NCBI GenBank assembly: GCA_016794165.1
Contig: JAEUKV010000328.1
Coordinates: 1 to 49,001, forward strand
Direction of reading: 5' to 3'
Origin: Rhodospirillaceae bacterium
GTDB taxonomy: Bacteria; Pseudomonadota; Alphaproteobacteria; Dongiales; Dongiaceae
Length of the DNA: 49,001 bases
Under the pieces are notes generated by a model that did not search any database, was not told where the DNA came from, and worked only from the letters and a program-made list of their open reading frames with translations. Position numbers and translations under genes: made by a program. Position 1 is the first letter of the stretch, and the number at the start of each line of letters is the position of its first letter. Below, one piece after another: positions 16,561-27,723 of the stretch.

Positions 16561-17724
16561 TCAGAGGCTCGGCGCCGGAATCAGCGCCGCATCCGGCGCT
16601 TCCTGCAGCACCAGTTCCCGATCCCCCTTGACCACCTTGATCAGCGAGACCTGGCGCAACGGCACGCCGTTGGTCCCCTTGTAGGTGATCGTGCTGGTGG
16701 CGCCCTGGACATTCTCCAGCTCGCGCACCGCCTGCCAGATCGCCTCGCGATCGACCGAATCCGCCTTCAACACTGCCGCCTCCAGCACCTTGATGAGGTC
16801 ATAGCCGATGGCACTGAAGATGGTGTCGGGGTTTTCTCCGTTGGCTGCCTTGTATTTGGCGTTGAAGGCCTCGAGCGGGCTGCCCGGCGCGGCGAAACCC
16901 GCGGTCGAGAAGACGACGCCCTCCGCCACATCGCCCAGCGCGAAGGTGGTGGGTGAGTCGATACCGTCGGAACCGATCACCGGCGCGGTGATGCCGGCCG
17001 CACGCAGCTGCTTGATGAAGGCTGGAAAATCGGGTTCGTAGGCCGCCGTCATGATGACGTCGGCGGCTGGCTCCAGCGATTTGATCTTGGTGACCTGGGC
17101 GCTGAAATCCTGCTGGCCGATGCTGAAATTGTCCTCGCCGACGACCTTGCCGCCGAGGGTTTCGAACACCGTTTTGAAGTAGTTCGGCAGCTGCGTGTAG
17201 GAGGTATCGGGCGAGATCAGGATATAGGCATTTTTATAGCCGCTATCGATCGCGTATTTGGCCGACACGGTCGCCTGCACATTGTCGCCGGGAAAGTTGG
17301 TGAACATGTGATCGCCCACTGCCAGCGGCAGGTTGGGCGAGGAGGCGCAGGTCGAGAAGGCGGCGACGCCCGCCGACTGCGCCATCTGGCCGGCGCCGAT
17401 CGAGGGATCGGCGTCGCAGGGCGTCACCAGGACGCTGGCGCCGTCGTCGATCAGTTCCTGCGCCGCGATCGAGGTCTGCGCCGGATCGGAGCGCGAATCC
17501 TTGAGGCGAAGGTCGATCTTGTATTTGCCGCCGATACCGCCGGCGGCATTGATTTCGTCGATCGCCAGCTGCATGCCCTTTTGCGCCGGCACATCGGCAT
17601 AGGCAAGGCCGCCGGTCAGGCTGATGGCAGCACCGACCACAAGATCGTCGGCCGCTGCCTGCTGCGGCAGCATGGTTGCCAGGGTGAGCGCACCGGCTAT
17701 GGCATAGATCGGAACAAGTTTCAT
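16561..17724 (-). CDS. Branched-chain amino acid-type periplasmic binding protein (LivK-like)
   Basis: A 387-residue periplasmic binding protein of the peripla_BP_6 family. The signal peptide MKLVPIYAIAGALTLATMLPQQAAA is clear, with cleavage near residue 25. The mature part starts DDLVVGAAISLTGGLAYADVPAQKGMQLAIDEINAAGG in typical Leu/Ile/Val-binding style, with DSRSDPAQTSIAAQELIDD and FSTCASSPNLPLA. Strong GAGAGGAGAGG before ATG 17724; the start overlaps the LivMG stop by four bases. Such proteins bind amino acids, amides, urea or aromatic acids. The ligand here is unknown, but the neighbouring amidases and amine enzymes suggest a nitrogen compound. Confidence 0.93.
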   Translation of the reverse strand: MKLVPIYAIAGALTLATMLPQQAAADDLVVGAAISLTGGLAYADVPAQKGMQLAIDEINAAGGIGGKYKIDLRLKDSRSDPAQTSIAAQELIDDGASVLVTPCDADPSIGAGQMAQSAGVAAFSTCASSPNLPLAVGDHMFTNFPGDNVQATVSAKYAIDSGYKNAYILISPDTSYTQLPNYFKTVFETLGGKVVGEDNFSIGQQDFSAQVTKIKSLEPAADVIMTAAYEPDFPAFIKQLRAAGITAPVIGSDGIDSPTTFALGDVAEGVVFSTAGFAAPGSPLEAFNAKYKAANGENPDTIFSAIGYDLIKVLEAAVLKADSVDREAIWQAVRELENVQGATSTITYKGTNGVPLRQVSLIKVVKGDRELVLQEAPDAALIPAPSL

Positions 17725-19634
17725 GACCCTCTCCTCTCTGTCGTGGTTGCGTCTGGGTGGTGGGTTTTCTCGTGACTCCGGCCGATATAGGCTTCGATCA
17801 CGACCGGATCGCGCCGGACCTCGTCCGGCGTGCCGCTGGCGATCATCTGGCCCTTGTTGAGAACGACGATGCGGTCGCACAGCTGCATCACCAGCTCAAG
17901 GTGATGCTCGACCAGCAGCAGGCCGAGACCATGCCGGTCGCGCATCCGGCGCAGAAGGCCCATCAGGGCCTGGGTTTCCGCCGAATTCATGCCGGCAGCC
18001 GGCTCGTCGAGCATCAGGTAGCGCGGCTTCATGGCAAGCGCGCGGGCGATCTCGACCCGCCGCTGCTCGCCATAAGCGAGCGCGCCGGCGCGCCTTTGGG
18101 CAAGATGCGCGACGTCCAGTTCCGCGAGTGCAGCCAGGGCCTCGGCACGGAGATCGCCACCGCGCCCGCTGGCCGAGACCGCGACCTCGATGTTCTCCAG
18201 CACCGTCATGTCCTTGAACAGGCGGATGTTCTGGAAACTGCGCGCGACACCGGCGCGGGCGATGCGATAGGCCGGCTGGCCAGCGACGTCGGTACCATCG
18301 ATCATCACGCGGCCGCCATTGGGCGGCACCGCGCCGGAGATCGCGTTGAGCATGGTGGTCTTGCCGGAGCCGTTGGGGCCGATCAGCCCGACGATCTCGC
18401 CTGGCCTGAGTGTCAGGCTGACACCGTCGAGGGCCCTGAGCCCGGCGAAATTCTTGGCAATGTCGACCGCCTGCAACTCGCGACCAGACGCCGGGGCCAC
18501 CGACTCCGGCTGGAATGGCGCGGCCGTCGCTTCACTGTTCGATGCATCATCATTCCGGCGGCCGAACAGCCAGTGGTCGATCTCGGCCAGGCCGAAAATA
18601 CCGCCGGGACGGCTGTACATGACCGCCAGGATGCCGAGGCCGAGGGCCAGCTGCGTGAGGCCGAAGACCTGCGGCAGGCCGAGCGCCGGCAGGATCGGGC
18701 CCTCTTCGAGGCGCCGTGCCAGTTCCATCACCACCGTCACCAGCGCGGTGCCGGCGACAGCGCCCGTCACCGAGGCGATGCCGCCGATGATCAGCATGGC
18801 GAGGATCGCGAAGGTATCGACGAAAAAGAACTTCTTCGGGCTGAAGGCGCCGAGGAAATGCGCCAGCAGCGCACCGGCCACCGCCATCAGCATCGCGCTC
18901 ACCACCCAGGCCGCGAGGCGCCGCTGGAAGATGTTGACACCCATGGCCCCGGCCGCCAGCTCGTCTTCGCGGGCGGACCGCAATTCCAGCCCGACCGGCA
19001 TTTCGCGGAACAGGCGCGCGACCAGGATGGCTACGCCCACCCAGAGAAGCAGCGTCGGAAAACTGATCAGCCGCTCGACACCGAAAAAGGTCTGGCTGCC
19101 GCGGGTGAAGTCCTTGGAGCCGATCAGGATGCTGTGCACGATCACGAGAAAGGCCAGCGTGGCGATCGAGGCTGCCGATCCGGTGAGGCGCGAGATCGGC
19201 GCGCCGACGACAAGGGCAAACAGGCCGACCACGACGATGGTCACGAGACAGGCTTCGTTGAGCCCCATATGCGCCGCCGCCAGGAAATCCGGCAGATTGG
19301 GGAGCGTCATCGCCTTCTTCTCCGGCGTCATCGTCAGGATCGAGGAGAGATAGGCTCCGACCCCCATGAAGCCGACATGGCCGAAACTCATGATGCCGGA
19401 ATTGCCGGAATAGAGCCCGTTGGCCACCACGGCGATGAGATTGATGAGGAACACCATGGCGATGCGCTGCTCGGAGGCGCCGAACAGGGTCGCCGCCAGC
19501 ACCGTGAGGAGTGCCACGGGCGCGATCAGAGCCAGCGCGCCGCCGAAGGCTGGCCGCGTGCGCGCAGGCAAAAGGACGTCAACGATCCGGTTGATCTCGA
19601 CTCTCCCTGATCTCGGCTTGCTGCCGTTTGTCAT
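17721..19634 (-). CDS. Fused LivM permease - LivG ATPase
   Basis: One 637-residue frame carries both halves. Residues 1-355 are a LivM permease (ANGLYSGNSGIMSFGHVGFMGVGAY, GAMGVNIFQRRLAAW, MLIIGGIASVTGAVAGT). A polar linker at about 356-385 leads to a LivG ATPase with Walker A GPNGSGKTT (419-427), ARSFQNIRLFKDMTVLEN, the variant signature AYGEQRR (520-526) and Walker B YLMLDEP (539-545). The fusion fixes the permease-ATPase ratio in the inner membrane and is known in other alphaproteobacteria. ATG 19634 with an AGGG just upstream is chosen; longer in-frame extension runs into the divergent promoter. It is the first gene of the transporter operon, divergent from the RpiR-type regulator. Confidence 0.92.
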   Translation of the reverse strand: MTNGSKPRSGRVEINRIVDVLLPARTRPAFGGALALIAPVALLTVLAATLFGASEQRIAMVFLINLIAVVANGLYSGNSGIMSFGHVGFMGVGAYLSSILTMTPEKKAMTLPNLPDFLAAAHMGLNEACLVTIVVVGLFALVVGAPISRLTGSAASIATLAFLVIVHSILIGSKDFTRGSQTFFGVERLISFPTLLLWVGVAILVARLFREMPVGLELRSAREDELAAGAMGVNIFQRRLAAWVVSAMLMAVAGALLAHFLGAFSPKKFFFVDTFAILAMLIIGGIASVTGAVAGTALVTVVMELARRLEEGPILPALGLPQVFGLTQLALGLGILAVMYSRPGGIFGLAEIDHWLFGRRNDDASNSEATAAPFQPESVAPASGRELQAVDIAKNFAGLRALDGVSLTLRPGEIVGLIGPNGSGKTTMLNAISGAVPPNGGRVMIDGTDVAGQPAYRIARAGVARSFQNIRLFKDMTVLENIEVAVSASGRGGDLRAEALAALAELDVAHLAQRRAGALAYGEQRRVEIARALAMKPRYLMLDEPAAGMNSAETQALMGLLRRMRDRHGLGLLLVEHHLELVMQLCDRIVVLNKGQMIASGTPDEVRRDPVVIEAYIGRSHEKTHHPDATTTERRGS

Positions 19635-19668
19635 GCATCCCTGTGGCGCCCTGGGGCAGCCGGCCTTC

Positions 19669-19696
19669 ATAGTAGGTAATTCGTTCTTGCTGTCAA
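19669..19696 (-). promoter_or_regulatory. Candidate promoter of the Liv operon
   Basis: On the minus strand a perfect TTGACA (19696-19691) is followed after 16 bp by TACTAT (19674-19669), which points into the LivMG gene 35 nt away. The RpiR-type dyad lies just upstream of the -35 box. Confidence 0.5.
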
Positions 19697-19707
19697 TCGT
19701 CATTTCT

Positions 19708-19721
19708 GTAGTATTCACTAC
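19708..19721. promoter_or_regulatory. Candidate RpiR operator (GTAGT-N4-ACTAC dyad)
   Basis: GTAGTATTCACTAC is a perfect 5-bp inverted repeat with a 4-nt spacer; with flanks it resembles the TGTARTnnnAYTACA sites described for HexR, an RpiR-family member. It lies between the divergent Liv operon and the RpiR-type gene, about 12 bp beyond the Liv -35 box, so it could control both directions. Confidence 0.5.
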
Positions 19722-19783
19722 GATCATCGCGGGAGGCTCAGACGAAAACCACGGCACCCCATCTGGCGACCATCGAGCAGCGC

Positions 19784-20692
19784 GTGCGCGCCCTGCTGCC
19801 GCAGCTGACGCCCGGCGAGAAGCGGGTGGCGCGGGCGATTCTCGCGGCCTATCCAATCGCCGCTCTTGGCACGATTGCCGAGCTGTCGCAGCGCGCGACT
19901 GCTGGCGCGCCCACCATCCTGCGCCTGACAGCCAAGCTCGATTTCGACGGCTATTCGCATTTCCAGCGCGCCGTGCGCGAGGAGGTGCAGGAGAAAATGC
20001 AGTCGCCGCTCTCGCTGATGGACAGCGCGCCGCGCGTGCCGACCGGGCGACGCGGGTTCTTTGGTGCCTTCATCGACGACATCACCACCGCCCTGCAACG
20101 CACCCAGCGACACCTCGACAACGGCGTGCTGGAGGACGCGATCGAGGCGCTGGCCGATTCCCGCTACAAGATTCTGGCTATCGGCGGGCGCAGCAGCCAT
20201 GTCCTCGCCAAGCACCTGGTTTTTCACCTGCATCAGCTGCGCGCCCATGTGCAGGAGGTCGTGGCCGGCGCGATCCCGGTCTATCATCAGGCCGCGGATC
20301 TCAACCGCAGCAGCCTGGTGGTCGCCTTCGACTTCCGCCGCTACGAGCGCCAGACCATCGAATTCTGCCAGCAGGCCAGCAAACGCGGCGCCCAGGTCAT
20401 CCTGGTCACCGACCCCTGGCTTTCGCCCATCGCCGAATGCGCCGATTGGGTGTTGCCGGTCGAGGTGGACGTGCCCTCGCCCTTCGACAGCTCTCTTGCC
20501 GCCATGGCCGTGGTCGAGGCGATGCTGGCCGGCAGCCTCGCCCGGCTGGGGCCGGACGCACGCGAGCGCATGGCCCGGCTGGAGGAAATCGCCGGCATCG
20601 ACAAGGTGATCAGCAGAACCGATGATGCCGTGATCGAACGCAGTGGAAGCAAACAGGCCGCCAAACGCCAGGATCGGAGACCAAAACGGTGA
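19784..20692 (+). CDS. RpiR family transcriptional regulator
   Basis: A 302-residue regulator, as drawn from the GTG at 19784. The N-terminal RpiR-type helix-turn-helix reads LTPGEKRVARAILAAYPIAALGTIAELSQRATAGAPTILRLTAKLDFDGYSHFQ. The C-terminal SIS sugar-phosphate-binding domain contains ILAIGGRSSHVLAKHL and YERQTIEFCQQASKRGAQVILVTD. The true start may be upstream: the in-frame codons back to 19742 encode a family-like TKTTAPHLATIEQRV, and a strong GGGAGG (19731-19736) sits five nucleotides before an ACG at 19742, where ATG would be expected. The GS-like gene overlaps its stop by four bases (GTGA). It probably regulates both divergent transcription units. Confidence 0.9.
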   Translation: MRALLPQLTPGEKRVARAILAAYPIAALGTIAELSQRATAGAPTILRLTAKLDFDGYSHFQRAVREEVQEKMQSPLSLMDSAPRVPTGRRGFFGAFIDDITTALQRTQRHLDNGVLEDAIEALADSRYKILAIGGRSSHVLAKHLVFHLHQLRAHVQEVVAGAIPVYHQAADLNRSSLVVAFDFRRYERQTIEFCQQASKRGAQVILVTDPWLSPIAECADWVLPVEVDVPSPFDSSLAAMAVVEAMLAGSLARLGPDARERMARLEEIAGIDKVISRTDDAVIERSGSKQAAKRQDRRPKR

Positions 20693-22008
20693 CCAGCGCA
20701 TCTGACCTTGCCATCTTCCTCACCAATGACTTGACCGGAATCAGCCGCGGTCGCGCCTTCCCCATCGACGACCTCCGGGACCGCATGGTCGCAGGCTGCG
20801 GCTGGGTGCCGGCCAATCTGGCGCTGACGCCCTTCGGCGTCATCGGCGAAAACCCCTTCGGTCCGATCGGCGATCTGCGCCTGCAGCCCGACCGGGACAG
20901 CGACGGGTACAATCTCATGGGGATCGATGGCGAGCCCGACCTCCATGCCTATCTCTGCGATATCGTCGCGACCGACGGACAGCCCTGGGGCGGCTGCGGG
21001 CGCAGCTTTGCCAAGCGCGCCCTCGCCGATCTCGCCGGCGAATTCGGCCTGACTCTGAAGGCGTCCTTCGAACACGAATTCTTTCTGCTCGACCACCCGG
21101 CGAGACTGGACGGTGCCTTTACCCTGAGCGACTTCCGCGCGGCCCAGGGATTCCTGGGCACCGCCATGGGCGCCCTCGGTCGCGCTGGCGTCCATCCCGA
21201 GATGATCCTGCGGGAGTATGGGCCGAGACAGTTCGAGGTGACCATGAAGCCGGCCACCGGCCTTGCCGCCGCCGACCGCGCCGTCATCCTGCGCGACGTC
21301 ACGCGCGACATCGCCCGCCAGTTCAAGTCCCGCGCCTGCTTCAGCCCGATCATTGACCCAAGTTCGGTTGGGAGCGGCGTGCATCTGCACTTCAGCCTGA
21401 CCGCCTCCGACGGTACACCACGGACCCACGATCCGGCGGCGCCCGGCGGCATCAGCCAGCAGGCCGCCAGCTTCGTGGCCGGGATCCTGCGCCACATGCC
21501 CGCCCTCTGCGCGCTCACCGCGCCCAGCGCGATTTCCTATCTGCGGCTGACGCCACATCGCTGGAGCGCCGGGTTCAACTGCTTCGGCTATCGCAACCGC
21601 GAGGCCGGGGTCCGGATCTGTCCGGTCGACGATTCGCCGGGGCGCGACGTCAGCCGCCAGGTGCACCTCGAATTCCGCGCCTCCGATGCCACGGCAAGTC
21701 CGTTCATGGTGCTGGGTGCCCTGGTCCGCGCCGGGCTTGAGGGCCTGCGCGCCAAGCTGCCGGCGCCGCCTCTGGTGGAAGGCGACCCTGCCGACCTTTC
21801 GCCCGCGCAATTGCAGGCCATGAACATCCGGCGCCTGCCCGAATCGCTGCCCGAGGCGCTGGCCGAGATGCGCCGCGACGACGTGGTGATGGGCTGGCTG
21901 CCGCCCGAGCTCCAACAGGGCTATGCCGCCCTCAAGACCGCCGAACTGGCGCGCGTGGACGGCATGACGCCGCAGCAACAATGTGACCTCTATGCCAGCT
22001 GCTATTGA
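20689..22008 (+). CDS. Glutamine synthetase family ligase (GlnA/PuuA-like)
   Basis: A 439-residue protein of the glutamine synthetase superfamily. It has the N-terminal beta-grasp region (AFPIDDLRDRMV), the metal-site Glu motif SFEHEFFLL, SGVHLHFSL and FNCFGYRNREAGVRICP for substrate and ATP phosphate contacts, and RQVHLEFRASDATASPF. It is shorter and more divergent than GlnA and lacks the adenylylation-type tyrosine loop I would expect, so it is better read as a gamma-glutamyl-amine ligase (PuuA-like) acting on an amine, amino alcohol or amino acid. The GTG start at 20689 overlaps the regulator's stop. It heads the enzyme operon followed by two aminotransferase-type genes. Confidence 0.87.
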   Translation: MTSASDLAIFLTNDLTGISRGRAFPIDDLRDRMVAGCGWVPANLALTPFGVIGENPFGPIGDLRLQPDRDSDGYNLMGIDGEPDLHAYLCDIVATDGQPWGGCGRSFAKRALADLAGEFGLTLKASFEHEFFLLDHPARLDGAFTLSDFRAAQGFLGTAMGALGRAGVHPEMILREYGPRQFEVTMKPATGLAAADRAVILRDVTRDIARQFKSRACFSPIIDPSSVGSGVHLHFSLTASDGTPRTHDPAAPGGISQQAASFVAGILRHMPALCALTAPSAISYLRLTPHRWSAGFNCFGYRNREAGVRICPVDDSPGRDVSRQVHLEFRASDATASPFMVLGALVRAGLEGLRAKLPAPPLVEGDPADLSPAQLQAMNIRRLPESLPEALAEMRRDDVVMGWLPPELQQGYAALKTAELARVDGMTPQQQCDLYASCY

Positions 22009-23329
22009 GCGCAACGACGACCTGATGGCGCGCGATGCCGGCAGCATTGCCGGTATCCAGAAGCTGCGCTTCGGCCCCTTTGCGATTCGCGCGGGCGATG
22101 GCAACCGGCTGATTGCGGCGGACGGGCGATCGCTGATCGATTTCTCGGCCTCCTGGGGTGCCGCCAGTCTCGGCCACGGACACCCCGCCCTGGTCGAGGC
22201 CGTGCAACGGACACTCGGCGCCATGCCTGGCGCCAGCATCCTCTCCACCGTGAATGAGCCGGCTGTGTCTCTGGCCGAGAAACTGCTGGAACTGACGCCG
22301 GGCCAGGGCGAGCGGCGGGTCTGGTTCGGCCATTCCGGATCCGACGCCAACGAGACCATCATCCGCGCCGTCGAGGCGGCGACCGGGCGAAAGCGCGTAA
22401 TCGCCTTCGTCGGCGCCTATCATGGCGGCACCACGCTTTCCATGTCGGTTTCCGGCCATACGGCCCAGGCCCATGCGACGCCACGCCCGGGCCTTTTCCT
22501 GCTGCCCTATCCCAATCCCTACCGGCCGCATTTCCCGGGTGCCGTCGGCGAGGCGACATTGGCCCATCTCGACTACCTGCTCGCCACCGTCTGCCCAGCT
22601 CATGACACGGCGGCGATCCTGATCGAGGCGATCCAGTCCGATGGTGGGTTGCTGGTGCCGCCGCCCGGATTCCTCGCCGCCGTCGCCGATCGCGCCAGGC
22701 GCCACGGCATCCTAGTGGTCTGCGACGAAGTGAAGGTCGGGCTCGGCCGGACCGGCATGATGCATGCCTTCGCCGCTGAGGGCGTGGAACCCGACCTCAT
22801 CAGCTTCGGCAAGGGGCTGGGTGGCGGGCTGCCTCTCTCGGCGGTGGTGGGACCGGCCGACATCCTCGACCGACAGACGGCCTTTGCCATGCAGACCCTG
22901 TGCGGCAACCCGGTCAGCTGCGCCGCCGGCAATGCGGTGCTGGAGACCATCGCCAAGGAAGGCCTGGTGGACAATGCGGCCCAGCGCGGCGGCGAGATCA
23001 TGACCGGCCTGCGGCGACTGGCGGAGCGCCATCCCCAGATCGGCGATATCCGCGGCCGCGGCCTCGCCATCGGCGTCGAATTGGTCGCGGACCGAACGAG
23101 CCGGGAACCGGCCAGCCGGTTCTGCCAAAAGGTCGTCTATCGCTGCTTCGAGCTGGGGCTCTTGCTGTTCTACGTCGGGCTGCGCTCGAATGTGCTGGAA
23201 CTGACACCACCCATGACCCTCACCGCCCGCGAAGTCGAAAAGGGCCTCGACATCCTCGATCGGGCGATCGGCGATGTGGCCACCGGCCGTGTGCCGGATG
23301 CTGCCATCGCCGCCTATGCCGGCTGGTAA
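21992..23329 (+). CDS. Class III aminotransferase (GABA/ornithine aminotransferase family)
   Basis: A 445-residue PLP enzyme, with the PLP phosphate site HSGSDANE, AFVGAYHGGTT, the cofactor Asp245 in VVCDEVKVGLGRTG and the Schiff-base Lys274 in SFGKGLGGGLPLSAVVG. The fold places it with 4-aminobutyrate, ornithine and putrescine aminotransferases. The start overlaps the ligase gene: ATG 21992 is chosen over GTG 21983, and neither has a good ribosome site, which fits translational coupling. The neighbouring ligase and the kinase-M23-aminotransferase fusion suggest an amine-degradation pathway in which this enzyme removes an amino group. The substrate is unknown. Confidence 0.9.
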   Translation: MPAAIERNDDLMARDAGSIAGIQKLRFGPFAIRAGDGNRLIAADGRSLIDFSASWGAASLGHGHPALVEAVQRTLGAMPGASILSTVNEPAVSLAEKLLELTPGQGERRVWFGHSGSDANETIIRAVEAATGRKRVIAFVGAYHGGTTLSMSVSGHTAQAHATPRPGLFLLPYPNPYRPHFPGAVGEATLAHLDYLLATVCPAHDTAAILIEAIQSDGGLLVPPPGFLAAVADRARRHGILVVCDEVKVGLGRTGMMHAFAAEGVEPDLISFGKGLGGGLPLSAVVGPADILDRQTAFAMQTLCGNPVSCAAGNAVLETIAKEGLVDNAAQRGGEIMTGLRRLAERHPQIGDIRGRGLAIGVELVADRTSREPASRFCQKVVYRCFELGLLLFYVGLRSNVLELTPPMTLTAREVEKGLDILDRAIGDVATGRVPDAAIAAYAGW

Positions 23330-23354
23330 CCCCCAAAGCGAGATCTCAACCGAT

Positions 23355-26399
<3,045 letters not shown>

Positions 26400-26445
26400 A
26401 CGATGTGTGTGCCTTGCGGGACGAGATAACGCCCGCGCGACGCCG

Positions 26446-27699
26446 TCAGATGCCGGCTTCGCGATTGGCGCCCTTCAGTCCGCGCCGCAGGGCACCCCAG
26501 AAGGCGCGCCAGTTTCCCATGAAGCCAGCGCGCAGGATCATGGCCAAGGGTCGGTAGCGCCGCACCCGAAGATGCGGCTGCCCGGCACAGGCAAGGCCGA
26601 GATTGCGCGCCGGCTGGCCGAGCTTCCGGTCGAGATGGTCGCCATGCATCGGATAGAGCTCGGGCACCGAAAAACGATCCAGCGCCAGGGCACCCGCGGC
26701 CGCGGCCCGCTCGATCAACCGAGCGCCGGCCCGGGTCCGCGCAATGGCGATGTTGACCCCCTGCCCCTCGCGATGGATCGGGACGCCATTCTCCATGATC
26801 CAGCCATCGGGGGCGGCAACATCGGCCAGTTCGCCGATGGCATCGGGACAGATCTTGCAGCGGAACTGCATGTCGTAGGTCCAACTCGCCTGGGGATTGT
26901 ACCAGGCATCGTCATAGGTGAGATCGAAGCTGCGGCCGTCTCTGGTTTCCAGATGCGTCGTTCCCGGCCAGCCATAGCCGCGCCAGCGGAACAGCGACAA
27001 TTCCTCGGCCGCCACGCCGAAATGGGCGGCGATGTCCTTGGCCGTGCCGGTCGACGGCACGCCGCCGCAGAACAGGGTCAGGCAGTATTTCACCAGCGTC
27101 CGCGCCCGGGCATCGACCCGGGCCAGATTGCGAATGGCCGCGATGTCGCAGGGCTTGGCGATGACGGCGAGCCGCAGTCCACGCGCAAGCAGGGCGTCGA
27201 TGTGGACCAGGGGCGCTCCCGGACCATAGCGCGACTGGGACCCCTCGATCACCTCGGCGGGTGTGTAGCTGACATGGGCATCGGTCAGGATCGGATCCGT
27301 CGTGGCTGCCTTGACGTGGACGATCGCATCCACTTCGCCGCTTTGGAGCAGGTAACATCCGAGAGCCGTGAGCGTGCCGCCGGCCGCGGCGCGGTGACGG
27401 ATGGCGGGATCTCCCGCCCAGGAGCGATGGATCGAGACCACCGGCCCCCAGACCGGATCGATGGCACCGAAGCCTTCCGGATCCGCCGCAGTGGGGCCGG
27501 TCACCACCGCGCCGGGGCAGACCTCCAGGATGCGGGCTTCCACATCCTGGTCGATCGCACCCTTGATCTGGGGCCGCAGGTGACCGTAGGAGGTGAGGCG
27601 CATCTCCACCTTGTCGCGACCGGCCATGCTCTCGCAGATGCCGCAATTCGCGCACAGGCCATGCTCGACCACCGATTTCAGGCTGCTGACCCGGCTCAT
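26446..27699 (-). CDS. Coenzyme F420 hydrogenase/dehydrogenase beta-subunit family Fe-S flavoprotein (FrhB-like)
   Basis: A 417-residue FrhB-family protein. An N-terminal cluster motif Cys16-x2-Cys19-x2-Cys22 (GLCANCGICES) leads into AAAGGTLTALGCYLLQSGEVDAIVHV and further cysteines in AKPCDIAAIR, KYCLTLFCGG and FRCKICPD, the set seen in family members that carry flavin and Fe-S clusters. True F420 hydrogenase is not expected here; bacterial relatives act as ferredoxin-dependent reductases, for example on polyprenyl, sugar or tetrapyrrole substrates. GAGGG precedes ATG 27699. It lies 24 nt behind the Baeyer-Villiger-type monooxygenase in the same direction, so the two are probably co-transcribed, but its role in oxidation chemistry is unclear. 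Confidence 0.83.
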   Translation of the reverse strand: MSRVSSLKSVVEHGLCANCGICESMAGRDKVEMRLTSYGHLRPQIKGAIDQDVEARILEVCPGAVVTGPTAADPEGFGAIDPVWGPVVSIHRSWAGDPAIRHRAAAGGTLTALGCYLLQSGEVDAIVHVKAATTDPILTDAHVSYTPAEVIEGSQSRYGPGAPLVHIDALLARGLRLAVIAKPCDIAAIRNLARVDARARTLVKYCLTLFCGGVPSTGTAKDIAAHFGVAAEELSLFRWRGYGWPGTTHLETRDGRSFDLTYDDAWYNPQASWTYDMQFRCKICPDAIGELADVAAPDGWIMENGVPIHREGQGVNIAIARTRAGARLIERAAAAGALALDRFSVPELYPMHGDHLDRKLGQPARNLGLACAGQPHLRVRRYRPLAMILRAGFMGNWRAFWGALRRGLKGANREAGI

Positions 27700-27723
27700 G
27701 CCCTCTTTGCTCCGCTGGGTCCG

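Noticed and set aside
17757-19610. Long plus-strand open frame opposite the LivM-LivG gene
   Set aside because: Its translation is rich in His, Arg, Gln and Asp without domain pattern, and it is antisense to a clear two-domain transporter; a GC-rich shadow frame.
23274-23354. 5' extension of the fusion protein into the upstream aminotransferase gene
   Set aside because: It overlaps the end of the aminotransferase in another frame, and the kinase domain begins naturally after ATG 23355.
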